Shown: piece after piece, positions 1-8,203 of the stretch | Layout of the letters: each line of letters begins with the position of its first letter | Numbering within the stretch: the stretch's first letter is position 1 | Origin: Spirochaetaceae bacterium | Lineage (GTDB): Bacteria; Spirochaetota; Spirochaetia; SZUA-6; Bin103 | Direction of reading: 5' to 3' | NCBI GenBank assembly: GCA_028820215.1 | Contig: JAPPKD010000237.1 | Span: 1-10,215 of the forward strand | Length of the DNA stretch: 10,215 bases | Translations under genes and position numbers: made by a program | Notes under the pieces: generated by a model | What the model saw: only the letters and a program-made list of their open reading frames with translations | Told to the model about the DNA's origin: nothing | The model's database searches: none

Positions 1-278
1 GGTCGGAACCGGTAGACGAATCCGGCCAGGAAGCTGACGTACACGAACGGCAGCAACACGTCCAGAGTGAGGCTGGACCACGCATACACCTGCCGCCCGC
101 GCTCGCCATAGCCATCCATCGCGGCGACAGCCTCGGCGTAGGTGTAGCCTGTCATTACGTCCAGCATTTCACCGTCGATGGGCAGAGCGGGAAACACCAC
201 GACGAGCAGAACCAGCGTCGCGGTCAGTGTGGCGCTGAGAGCCAGCGTTCCGCTGGCGAATTCGACGTATTTCCTCAT
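1..278 (-). CDS. Unidentified membrane protein, 5' part only
   Basis: The gene is open from an ATG at 278-276 to the window edge, giving the first 92 residues of a longer protein. It begins MRKYVEFASG. A hydrophobic segment at about residues 11-32 is probably a signal anchor or first transmembrane helix. A second lies at about 72-90 (LDVLLPFVYVSFLAGFVYR). Between them is a polar stretch rich in Tyr, Gly and charged residues (about 34-70), likely on one face of the membrane. The start is well supported: a GAGGTG ribosome binding site sits 6 bases upstream (290-285), and no stop interrupts the frame. The codon use is GC-rich like that of its neighbours. I do not recognise the family. The pattern of N-terminal helix, short loop with Tyr/Arg, then an LD..LPF.Y helix suggests a small multi-pass protein, but no function can be assigned. 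Confidence 0.7.
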   Translation of the reverse strand, partial: MRKYVEFASGTLALSATLTATLVLLVVVFPALPIDGEMLDVMTGYTYAEAVAAMDGYGERGRQVYAWSSLTLDVLLPFVYVSFLAGFVYRFR

Positions 279-284
279 GCTCTT

Positions 285-290
285 CACCTC
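285..290 (-). promoter_or_regulatory. Ribosome binding site GAGGTG for the membrane protein
   Basis: Read on the minus strand, GAGGTG is followed by 6 bases and the ATG at 278. It is one of only two clear Shine-Dalgarno matches in the window and fixes the start of the left-edge gene. No convincing promoter was found upstream of it. Confidence 0.65.
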
Positions 291-409
291 CCGTGACGGT
301 GGCGCGAACGGCGAGCCGTGCCACCACCCGAAACCGGCCAAGCGCGGCGTGCGGCTCGGTGCTTCAGTCTATCGGACTGCCGGCTCGCTTGCGAGGGGGG
401 GCATCGACG

Positions 410-592
410 TGTAACGTGTACGGTACCGAGGACATGGCGGTCGGACGCCTGACCGCGAAGGAAGTCGAATTCCTGGCGTCGCGAGGGGCGCGGGTGGTAC
501 CCGTCGAGGGGGGCCACGGATCCATGTTCTACGACTCCGCGGCCATTCAGCCCGCGCGTGGCGCCGTATGGATGGCGCCGCGCGCGGGGTAA
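410..592 (+). pseudogene. C-terminal scrap resembling an alpha/beta hydrolase
   Basis: One plus-strand frame reads VYGTEDMAVGRLTAKEVEFL and continues with GARVVPVEGGHGSMFYD before a TAA at 590-592. In alpha/beta hydrolases the last core strand typically reads like 'vyGteD', followed by a helix, and the catalytic histidine lies near the C-terminus in a small-residue context such as GGHG. The order and spacing here match that pattern. Upstream of about 410 the frame loses any resemblance, so the nucleophile elbow and the rest of the fold are absent. An ATG at 434 could start a 52-residue peptide, but no ribosome binding site precedes it. I read this as the decayed tail of a hydrolase gene whose 5' part was deleted. 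A chance frame in GC-rich DNA is the alternative. The hairpin at 551-588 overlaps its last codons. Confidence 0.35.
551..588 (-). terminator. Strong GC hairpin downstream of the LTD operon
   Basis: Two 15-base arms (551-565 and 574-588) pair completely, with a single G-U wobble, around an 8-base loop. The hairpin starts 20 bases past the stop codon of the minus-strand lipoprotein gene that ends at 609, the usual place for a terminator of that transcript. On the minus strand no run of T follows the stem, so it lacks the U-tract of a classical intrinsic terminator. It may instead stop or pause polymerase as a U-less hairpin, or protect the mRNA 3' end. The pairing is seen directly; the role is inferred from position. 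Confidence 0.5.
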
Positions 593-608
593 CGGTTTCG
601 CGGAGAAA

Positions 609-2234
609 CTACGAGCAGGTGTTGACGGCGCCGGGCGTCGCGGCCATCGCGCGGAAGTCCAGGCCGTTGTCGTCGCTGTCGAAGCCTGCCGGGCATCTGC
701 CGATGGAGGTCGCGTCGGTGTCGGGATCCTGCGGCGCTGGCGAGCCTTCGCCGGCGCCGGGAACCACGCCCTCGTAGTGGACGGCATCCACCACGCGGCC
801 GTCCGCCTGCCGCACGATGCGCACGCCGTCCGGGCCGTTCGTGATGCTGTTTCCGGTCAGCGCAAGGGTGAGCGTTCCGTCCGGAAGAAAGCTCGGGGTT
901 TCGATCACCGCCTGCTTCGCCAGCACCAGGAAGGCGCCGGCGGCCAGTTGCCCGCTGCCGTCCACGGACTGATACGGCTCGTCGTCGGCCCCGTCCACCA
1001 GCTCGAAGCGGTAGTCGGCAAGATCGACAGCGGCCTTTCCGGGGTTCAGGATCTCGATGAACTCTGCGGTGTCGGTGCCGCCCGCCTGATCGTAGTCGAT
1101 CTCATTGACCAGCAGCGTTGCCGCAATAGGCGTGAGCGGGAGAGCGGGGAACATGTTGGCAGCTATCGCGAGTGTGGCGCTGGTCTGCAAGCCGGCCGCG
1201 TCGGTGACGGTGACTGACAGGGTGCCGGCGGTCGTCCGTCCATAGCCGGTCATGATCGTCGGATTCGCTGCCGCGTCCGTGAACGTTCCGGCGCTGTTGT
1301 CGCTCTTGATGAACTTCCAGGCATAGCCCAGCTCGGCGTTCTCGCCAGCAACGGAGACGGCGGCCGTCCAGCGGATGCCTGCGGGAGTGCGCTTGCCGGA
1401 GATGCCGCGTACGGCCGGTCCCAGCCGTGCCGCCAAGCCTGACGTCTGGACCCTGATCTGGAAGTCCACCTCGACCCGATTGCCCTGGGCGTTGCTCAGG
1501 GCGATCTGCACGGTGTACCAGCCGACGACATCCGGCGGTTGGTAGGTGCTGTTGATGGTCCCCGTGCCGGCTGCAAGGGTGACGGTTCCGGACGGCGGAT
1601 CGAAGGTACCGCCGCTCAACTCGTAGGCGAGATCCTCCGTGCCCGTCCCGGACACGGTGATGCTCACGTTGGCCGGAATGCCGGTGGACACGTTGCTGAT
1701 GCTGATGCCGGTGACCTTCGGGACGCGGTTCGCCTGCTTGTCGTCGATTGCGTTCAGCCGGATCGTGATCTGCGCGCCGACATCGGTGAGCGTTGCCTTG
1801 TGAGTACCCTCGAAGATCACCGTGCCAATGCTGTCGAGCGCCTTGGCGGTGAAGGTCAACTCGGTGTTCATGGTGAGCCCGGAAAGGGTTCCGGTCCAGA
1901 CTCCTGCCGGCGAGCGCACGAGCGTGGCCGTGGCCAGCGAGTCCTGGTGGGTTCCCCCGGCGTCGTTGCCGGCCACGCTGATGGTCACCGAGTCGATGTC
2001 TTCGTGCCCGCCCTTCGCCGAGGCGACGGTCAGAGGCCCGGCCACCCGCACCGTCACCGACGTGGTGGTGGCCGAGCGCGGCGGGCTTTCGCTCGGAGCC
2101 GGCTGCACCGCTGCCGGTTCCGTGGCAGCCGGGGCGGCCAGCTCCAGAAATTCCATGCATCCGACAAGGGATGCGGCGGCGATCATCGTCACCACGCTGG
2201 CGACGATGTTGCGAACGAAACGTGGGTGTTTCAT
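609..2234 (-). CDS. Large lipoprotein with Ig-like domains and C-terminal lamin-tail (LTD) domain
   Basis: This is a 541-residue exported lipoprotein. Residues 1-26 form a lipoprotein signal peptide (MKHPRF, a hydrophobic stretch, lipobox SLVG-C with Cys26). Residue +2 is Met, so it lacks the Asp inner-membrane retention signal known from enteric bacteria. A Pro/Ala/Ser linker runs to about 55. Next come beta-rich Ig-like or PKD-like segments at about 56-162, 170-262 and 268-358. Residues about 372-541 are a lamin-tail (LTD) domain, beginning LLVNEIDYDQ and ending with the typical TSIGRCPAGFDSDDNG and TPG..N signature. Two cysteines (514 and 540) could form a disulfide. LTD domains in bacteria occur on secreted or surface proteins and are thought to bind or anchor; the ligand here is unknown. 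Starts further upstream would overlap the preceding gene. Met at 2234 places Cys at 26 exactly as in the paralogue. It lies 32 bases downstream of that paralogue, so the two are probably cotranscribed. Confidence 0.85.
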   Translation of the reverse strand: MKHPRFVRNIVASVVTMIAAASLVGCMEFLELAAPAATEPAAVQPAPSESPPRSATTTSVTVRVAGPLTVASAKGGHEDIDSVTISVAGNDAGGTHQDSLATATLVRSPAGVWTGTLSGLTMNTELTFTAKALDSIGTVIFEGTHKATLTDVGAQITIRLNAIDDKQANRVPKVTGISISNVSTGIPANVSITVSGTGTEDLAYELSGGTFDPPSGTVTLAAGTGTINSTYQPPDVVGWYTVQIALSNAQGNRVEVDFQIRVQTSGLAARLGPAVRGISGKRTPAGIRWTAAVSVAGENAELGYAWKFIKSDNSAGTFTDAAANPTIMTGYGRTTAGTLSVTVTDAAGLQTSATLAIAANMFPALPLTPIAATLLVNEIDYDQAGGTDTAEFIEILNPGKAAVDLADYRFELVDGADDEPYQSVDGSGQLAAGAFLVLAKQAVIETPSFLPDGTLTLALTGNSITNGPDGVRIVRQADGRVVDAVHYEGVVPGAGEGSPAPQDPDTDATSIGRCPAGFDSDDNGLDFRAMAATPGAVNTCS

Positions 2235-2266
2235 GCCCGAGATACCGTCGTGGCGTCCGCGGCGCT

Positions 2267-2977
2267 TCAGCCGGAGACCGGTTCGCCGGAGATCAGGCCG
2301 GCGCACGCGTTCGCCGCTCCCGGCGACGGCGTCATGGTCCCGAAGTCCGCGCCGTTGTCGTCGCTGTCGAAGCCGTCCGGGCAGCGGCCGATCGATGTGG
2401 GGGAACTGGTGTCATCCCGCGGCGCGGGTGCGCCCTCTCCGAAGCCGGGGACGGCGTCCCGGTAGTGGACACCGTCCAGAACGCGCCCGGTCGCGGCCTC
2501 GACGATGCGGACCGCGTCCGGGCCGTTCTGCAGGCCGCCGCTCTTCAGCGGCAGCGTCACGGTCCCGACGGCCGCTGCGTCGATGACCGCCTGGTCGCCG
2601 ATCACGAGGTACGCCCCGGCGTCCAGCCGGCCGGTGGGGGCGTAGGAGCCGTAGCGGCGCCCGTTCGAGCCGTTGATCAGCTCTATCCGGTAGTCGGCCA
2701 GGTCGACGGCAGACGGGTTGGGGTTGACGATCTCCATGAACTCGGCGTCATCCGCGCCCTTCTGGTCGTAGTCGACTTCGTTGATGACCAGCGGAGCTGC
2801 CGGCGGGCGCGGGACATCCGGGTCCGGGGCGTCCGGCGCCACCGCTGCAGCGCCGGCGCCCGGCGGATCCTGCGTGGCGGACGTTTCCAGAAATTCCATG
2901 CATCCGCTCAGGGATGCGGCGGCCGCGGCGGCGGCCAGCACGGCGAAGAGGCTGCGAAGCGAAAGTAACTGTTCCAT
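2267..2977 (-). CDS. Small lipoprotein with lamin-tail (LTD) domain
   Basis: This is a 236-residue exported lipoprotein, the short paralogue of its downstream neighbour. The signal peptide runs to the lipobox SLSG-C (Cys26). The next residues, MEFLE, are identical in the two proteins. A linker rich in Ala, Pro and Asp follows to about residue 60. An LTD domain fills 61-225, from PLVINEVDYDQ to PTSIGRCPDGFDSDDNG and PSPGAANAC, with paired cysteines at 199 and 225. There are no Ig-like domains, so the LTD follows the linker directly. An ATG 30 bases upstream (3007) is in frame, but Met at 2977 gives a normal signal peptide and the same Cys26 position as the paralogue. No strong ribosome binding site is visible for either start. 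It is likely the first gene of a two-gene operon and lies divergent to the kinase-regulator fusion. The family call is firm; the function is unknown beyond probable envelope or surface location. Confidence 0.85.
   Translation of the reverse strand: MEQLLSLRSLFAVLAAAAAAASLSGCMEFLETSATQDPPGAGAAAVAPDAPDPDVPRPPAAPLVINEVDYDQKGADDAEFMEIVNPNPSAVDLADYRIELINGSNGRRYGSYAPTGRLDAGAYLVIGDQAVIDAAAVGTVTLPLKSGGLQNGPDAVRIVEAATGRVLDGVHYRDAVPGFGEGAPAPRDDTSSPTSIGRCPDGFDSDDNGADFGTMTPSPGAANACAGLISGEPVSG
2886..2923. repeat. DNA repeat shared by the two lipoprotein genes (copy 1; copy 2 at 2143-2180)
   Basis: The segment coding the end of the signal peptide and the Cys-MEFLE motif is almost identical in the two genes. 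21 consecutive bases match (2886-2906 against 2143-2163). After 4 diverged bases another 13 match. Similarity at DNA level also returns in the C-terminal LTD segments. This supports a tandem duplication followed by gain or loss of the Ig-like middle part. Confidence 0.75.
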
Positions 2978-3103
2978 GCCGGCATGAGCGTGCGCCGGCA
3001 CCGCCACGCTTCAAGTTCACCCCCTGTGAGCGACCGTTCCCGTGCATAAACGGCTTGCATTCGTATTGACGCGATAAGTATCTCTTGAACAACCTCTGCA
3101 TCG
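2978..3103. promoter_or_regulatory. Divergent promoter region between LTD operon and kinase-regulator
   Basis: These 126 bases separate two divergent genes, so both promoters should lie here. The part at about 3045-3095 is clearly richer in A and T than the flanks. It contains TTGAC- and TTGAA-like elements (about 3066 and 3085) and a GATAAG/AAGTAT stretch (3073-3081), but no pair of hexamers forms a convincing sigma-70 promoter on either strand. An OmpR-type regulator would be expected to bind direct repeats. I see only the weak pair TTGCAT (3055) and CTGCAT (3095), about 40 bases apart. The location is well supported; the exact sites are not resolved. Confidence 0.4.
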
Positions 3104-5458
3104 GTGAACACCGGCGAACCGACGCACGAGCTTGAGGCACAGCGCCAGCGCACCTTCGCGCTGGGCGCGGCGATCCTGCGGCTCAATGCGCCCCCCGACC
3201 TGACCACCGTCCTGCAGGAGATCATCGACAGCGCCCGCGCCCTCACCGGCGCCCGATTCGGCGTGATCACCACGATCGATGGAGCGGACGAGGTGGAGGA
3301 CTTCGTCACCTCGGGCTTCACGCCCGAAGAGCACGCGGCCTTCATGGCCTGGCCCGACGGGCCCAGGCTCTGGGCGCACTTCCGCGACCTGCCGGGACCG
3401 ATTCGCCTGACCGACCTGCCGTCCTTCGTCAACTCGCTCGGCTGCGCCACGGACCTGATGCACGCGAACACCTTCCAGGGAACGCCGATGCGCCACGGCG
3501 ACGCGCAGGTCGGCAACCTGTTCCTGGCCGGCAAGGAAGGCGCGCCGGAGTTCACGGCCGCGGACGAGGAGGTGCTGGTGCTGTTCGGCTCGCTGGCGGC
3601 GACGGCGATCGCCAACGCCCGCACCCATCGCAACGAGCAGCGCGCGCGGGCTGACCTGGAGGCGCTGGTCGAGACCTCTCCGGTTGGCGTGGTGATGTTG
3701 CATGCCAGGAATGGCCAACCGGTGTCGTTCAATCGCGAGGCGCGGCGGATCCTGGAGAGCCTGCGCACGGAGGGGCACCCGCTGGAGCAGCTTCAGGAGG
3801 TGGTCACCTGCCGGCGCGCCGACGGGCGCGAGGTCGCCCTCGCCGAGCTCCCGCTGGCGGCGCAGTTCAGCAGCGGCGAGACGGTGCGCGCCGAGGAGAT
3901 GGTGCTCTCGGTCCCCGACGGGCGCAGCGTCAGGACCCTGGTCAACTCGACGCCGATCCGTTCCGAGGACGGCGCGGTCGCATCGGTGGTCGTCACCATG
4001 CAGGACCTGGCCCCGCTCGACGAGCTGGAGCGCCTGCGCGCCGAGTTCCTGGGCATGGTGAGTCACGAGCTGCGGGCTCCACTCACGTCGATCAAGGGCT
4101 CGGCGGCCACGCTCCTGGAGTCCGCGCAGGAGCTCGACCCGGCCGAGCGGCACGAGTTCTTCCGCATCATCCACGACCAGGCCGATCGCATGCGCGGGCT
4201 CATCAGCGACCTGCTGGATGCGGGGCGCATCGACGCGGGCACGCTGTCGGTGGAGCCGGAGCCCTCCGACGTGGCCGTGCTGGTGGACCGGGCGCGCAAC
4301 ACGTTCCTGTCAGGCGGCGGGCGGCACACCGTGCTCATCGACCTGCCGCCGGGCCTGCCGAGAGTGATGGCCGACCGGCGGCGCGTCGAGCAGGTGCTGA
4401 ACAACCTGCTCGCCAACGCCGAGACACACTCGCCTGAGTCGACCCCGATCCGGGTCGGCGCGGAGCGCGACGGCGTGCACCTCGCAGTCTGGGTCGTGGA
4501 CGAAGGCCGGGGCGTGGCGCCCGAGCGGCTGCCCCACCTGTTCCGCAAGTACACCGGCCTCACCGCGGCTGGCGGTGAGCGCGTACCGGGCGGGACCGGC
4601 CTGGGGCTGGCCATCTGCAAGGGGCTGGTGGACGCGCACGGGGGCCGCATCCGCGCCGAAAGCGGCGGTTCCGGCCAGGGATCGCGGTTCACCTTCACGC
4701 TGCCGCTGGCGGAGCAGAAGAGCGAAGCCGAGCCGGTCGGTGCCGGCGGGCGCGTCCGGGGCTCGGCACCGGGCCCGCGCGAGCCGACCCGGGTCTTGGT
4801 GGTGGACGACGACGACCCGCAGACGCTGCGCTTCGTGCGCGACGCACTGGCGGCAGCGGACTACGAGCCGCTGGTGACCGGAGGCCACACCGAGCTGTCC
4901 CGGATCATCCGCACCGAGCAGCCGCACCTGGTCCTGATGGATCTGATGCTGCCTGGCACCGACGGCATCGAGCTGATGGAGAGCGTCTCCGAGCTCGCCG
5001 ACCTGCCGGTGGTCTTCATCTCCGGGTACGGACGCGACGAGACCATTGCGCGGGCGCTGGAGAGCGGCGCCGCCGACTACATCGTCAAGCCGTTCTCGGC
5101 CACGGAGCTGGTCGCCCGGGTGCGGGCAGCGCTGCGCCGGCACGCTGGGCCGGAGCCGTTCGTGCTGGGCGAGCTGTCCGTCCACTACGAGGACCGGCGG
5201 GTGACGGTGGGCGGGCGTGAGGTGCCGCTGACCCCCACCGAGTACGAGATCGTTCGGCTGTTGTCGCGCAACGCGGGACGGGTCACGACGTTCGATGCCC
5301 TGCTGCGCCACGCCTGGAGCAGGAAGGAGACGGGAAACGCCAACTTGGTGCGCAACTTCGTGAAGAAGCTACGCATGAAGCTCGGCGAGGACGCGGCCGG
5401 ACCGACCTGGATCTTCAACGTGCGCGGCGTCGGCTACCGCATGCCCAGACCGAGGTAG
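3104..5458 (+). CDS. Sensor histidine kinase fused to OmpR-type response regulator
   Basis: This 784-residue cytoplasmic protein carries a full two-component pathway on one chain. A GAF domain (about 32-175) and a PAS-like domain (about 187-302) form the sensor. HisKA follows at about 310-375, with the H-box MVSHELRAPL and phospho-acceptor His321. The HATPase domain spans about 400-536, with N-box Asn434/Asn438, G1 box DEGRG (466-470) and G2 box GGTGLGL (496-502). A receiver (561-680) has Asp568/Asp569, phospho-acceptor Asp613, Ser640 and Lys662. A C-terminal winged helix (about 685-782) ends in the family-typical NVRGVGYRM. All catalytic residues are present. There is no transmembrane segment, so the signal is probably internal (ligand, gas or redox through GAF or PAS). 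The start is GTG: an in-frame TGA at 3086 excludes anything earlier, yet no ribosome binding site is visible. Similar GAF-PAS-kinase-regulator fusions exist in environmental bacteria. The target genes are unknown; the divergent LTD operon is one candidate. Confidence 0.93.
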   Translation: MNTGEPTHELEAQRQRTFALGAAILRLNAPPDLTTVLQEIIDSARALTGARFGVITTIDGADEVEDFVTSGFTPEEHAAFMAWPDGPRLWAHFRDLPGPIRLTDLPSFVNSLGCATDLMHANTFQGTPMRHGDAQVGNLFLAGKEGAPEFTAADEEVLVLFGSLAATAIANARTHRNEQRARADLEALVETSPVGVVMLHARNGQPVSFNREARRILESLRTEGHPLEQLQEVVTCRRADGREVALAELPLAAQFSSGETVRAEEMVLSVPDGRSVRTLVNSTPIRSEDGAVASVVVTMQDLAPLDELERLRAEFLGMVSHELRAPLTSIKGSAATLLESAQELDPAERHEFFRIIHDQADRMRGLISDLLDAGRIDAGTLSVEPEPSDVAVLVDRARNTFLSGGGRHTVLIDLPPGLPRVMADRRRVEQVLNNLLANAETHSPESTPIRVGAERDGVHLAVWVVDEGRGVAPERLPHLFRKYTGLTAAGGERVPGGTGLGLAICKGLVDAHGGRIRAESGGSGQGSRFTFTLPLAEQKSEAEPVGAGGRVRGSAPGPREPTRVLVVDDDDPQTLRFVRDALAAADYEPLVTGGHTELSRIIRTEQPHLVLMDLMLPGTDGIELMESVSELADLPVVFISGYGRDETIARALESGAADYIVKPFSATELVARVRAALRRHAGPEPFVLGELSVHYEDRRVTVGGREVPLTPTEYEIVRLLSRNAGRVTTFDALLRHAWSRKETGNANLVRNFVKKLRMKLGEDAAGPTWIFNVRGVGYRMPRPR

Positions 5459-5593
5459 CCGCACACAGAGCTCGGACTCGGTCTTTCTGCTCGTCAGACG
5501 GAGCCACGGCAGTGCAACTCGCGAGCACCGTCCAGATGAGCGCGGCCAGCGACACCAGCGCCGTGCACCGACGCCGGGGGAACGCCAGCGTAC

Positions 5594-5656
5594 GACCTCA
5601 TGTACGGACTGCTTGGCAGTCTCATCCATGCAGATCAGCCGAGCATACACTTCCAG
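5594..5656 (-). pseudogene. Relic resembling an IS630-family transposase
   Basis: In the 253-base gap between the kinase-regulator (ends 5458) and the dehydrogenase (ends 5712), one minus-strand frame reads LEVYARLICMDETAKQSVHE. IS630-type transposases carry a strand of this kind ('...VY.rpyd...pvvCmDEt.kQl..Ev...'), where the Asp is one of the catalytic acidic residues. Here the few residues between VYAR and the hydrophobic strand appear deleted. The frame after the motif no longer matches the family, so this would be a short decayed fragment. No terminal inverted repeats or TA target duplication were found. The rest of the gap shows no gene and no clear terminator. The similarity is judged by eye over about 21 residues and could be fortuitous. 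Confidence 0.35.
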
Positions 5657-5711
5657 GCCGAGTATTCGATGACCGCATGGCGATCCTCGCGATCCTCTCA
5701 TCGCCAGCGGG

Positions 5712-6866
5712 TCAGCGGTCCGGCCACGCCATCGCCTCGCCGCGCACGATGCCCGAGCGGCGTTCGTGGCGGCCCGGCCACTCGACCGGCAGCTCGCCTG
5801 ACTCCGCCATCAGGCTGAGCGGATTGACGCGCGTCTTCAGCGGCAGGTGGATGCGCTGCCGTTTCCGCGCCGACTCGAACAGCGCCATCATCACTTCCTG
5901 CACCGCGCGCCCTCGGTCGCCGCCCGAGATCGGCCGCTCGAGCCGCCCCTCGACCCAGTCGATGGTCTCCCGGCACTGGTGCGCCCACGGGTCATGCCAC
6001 GGCGCCTCGACCGTCTGCCAGCCGCCGGTCGACGCGCCCAGGTAGCGCGCCGTGCCGATCTCGCGGTTGTAGCGGGAGGTCGGTCCCTCCGGCATGTACA
6101 TCGGCGCGTCCGAGGGGAGCTCGGCCGGCGGGGGCATCCGCGTGCCCAGCTCCATGACGCCGTCCGTGCCGGTCACGCGCAGCGTCTGCGGCACGTCGTT
6201 GCCGTGGATGAGGATGGTCGCGCCGTTGTCGCAGCCGGCGATCCCCAGGCAGGCGTCCTCGGCCGGCAGGCCGCGCTCCACGTGGTCGGTGGTGCGCTCG
6301 ACGGCGCCCAGCACCCACTCGACCGCCGGCTCGTCCATCAGGAACAGCGCCAGGCGGATGTTGTGCGAGTTGACGTTGAGCAGGTTGCCGCCCGACTCCA
6401 CGGTCACCTGCGCGACCCGGCCGATGGCGCCTTCGCGGATCAGCTCCCGCGCGCGCAGCCAGGCCGCGTGATGGGGACGCTGGTAGGCGATCGCCAGCTT
6501 GACGCCGTTGCGCTCGCAGGCGGTGAGCATGCGGTCCGCCTCTCCCAGGTCCACGGCCATCGGCTTCTGGCATATGATCGCCTTCGGCTGCCGGGCGGCG
6601 GCGGCGATCACCATCTCCGCGTGCTGGGCGTGCCAGGAGCAGACGTCGACGAAGTCCGGGCGCTCGGCGTCCAGCATCTCGCGGTAGTCGGCGTAGCGGT
6701 GCCCGGCGGCCACGCCGAAGAACTCCCCGAACTCCCGCAAGGCGTCCGGGTTGGTGTCGGCGATGGCCCCGATCCCGGCCGGCCGGCCGGGCACGCCCTG
6801 CCAGGCGCGGGCGTGGGCGCGGGCGATCATCCCGCACGCGATGATGGCAGTCCGGTACCGGCTCAT
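5712..6866 (-). CDS. Gfo/Idh/MocA family NAD(P)-dependent oxidoreductase
   Basis: This 384-residue protein has the usual length for Gfo/Idh/MocA dehydrogenases, which oxidise or reduce sugars, inositols and related polyols with NAD(P). The N-terminal Rossmann fold shows the dinucleotide turn ACGMIARAH (10-18) and an acidic residue, Asp37, at the end of strand 2, which favours NAD(H). The hallmark EKP motif appears as QKP (100-102), with the expected Lys101. The C-terminal alpha/beta domain carries His168 at the catalytic position. The Asp normally three residues later is Arg171, so the active site is not canonical. No signal peptide is present, so it should be cytosolic. The start at 6866 is the only sensible one, although the ribosome binding site is weak. 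A TATGAT box (6881-6876) sits 9 bases upstream, but lacks a good -35. It is divergent from the antiporter gene. The substrate cannot be read from sequence or context. Confidence 0.9.
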   Translation of the reverse strand: MSRYRTAIIACGMIARAHARAWQGVPGRPAGIGAIADTNPDALREFGEFFGVAAGHRYADYREMLDAERPDFVDVCSWHAQHAEMVIAAAARQPKAIICQKPMAVDLGEADRMLTACERNGVKLAIAYQRPHHAAWLRARELIREGAIGRVAQVTVESGGNLLNVNSHNIRLALFLMDEPAVEWVLGAVERTTDHVERGLPAEDACLGIAGCDNGATILIHGNDVPQTLRVTGTDGVMELGTRMPPPAELPSDAPMYMPEGPTSRYNREIGTARYLGASTGGWQTVEAPWHDPWAHQCRETIDWVEGRLERPISGGDRGRAVQEVMMALFESARKRQRIHLPLKTRVNPLSLMAESGELPVEWPGRHERRSGIVRGEAMAWPDR

Positions 6867-6941
6867 GGCGGCTCGATCATACGATGGCCACGGGCGGGGC
6901 GGTGCCGGGACCCGTGCGGCGATCCTCCCCGACCGGGCATA

Positions 6942-6953
6942 ATCCGTACGGAT
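6942..6953. promoter_or_regulatory. Perfect 12-bp palindrome beside the antiporter start, possible operator
   Basis: ATCCGTACGGAT is its own reverse complement. It ends 5 bases before the antiporter ATG (6959) and its first two bases overlap a possible -10 box, CATAAT (6938-6943). A symmetric site in this place would suit a dimeric repressor, but no second copy is visible in the window and the -35 region is poor. The palindrome is seen directly; the operator role is inference. The 92-base gap (6867-6958) should also hold the promoter of the divergent dehydrogenase. Confidence 0.35.
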
Positions 6954-6958
6954 CGGCC

Positions 6959-8179
<1,221 letters not shown>

Positions 8180-8203
8180 CCGGTTGACCTCCATGAAGCA
8201 GGA

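Noticed and set aside
384..395. A 12-base hairpin, CTCGC-TT-GCGAG
   Set aside because: Five-base stems are common in GC-rich DNA, and there is no T-run or gene end nearby.
407..420. A 7-base tandem repeat (ACGTGTA twice)
   Set aside because: It is too short and isolated to call a regulatory site or attachment site.
1102..2465. Long open frames overlapping the larger LTD lipoprotein in other frames and strands
   Set aside because: They are rich in Arg, His and Gly, lack signals and motifs, and lie over a gene with a clear signal peptide and LTD domain.
3017..4174. A 385-codon minus-strand frame opposite the kinase
   Set aside because: It is a shadow of the GAF/PAS/HisKA coding region, with Arg/Leu/Gln-rich filler.
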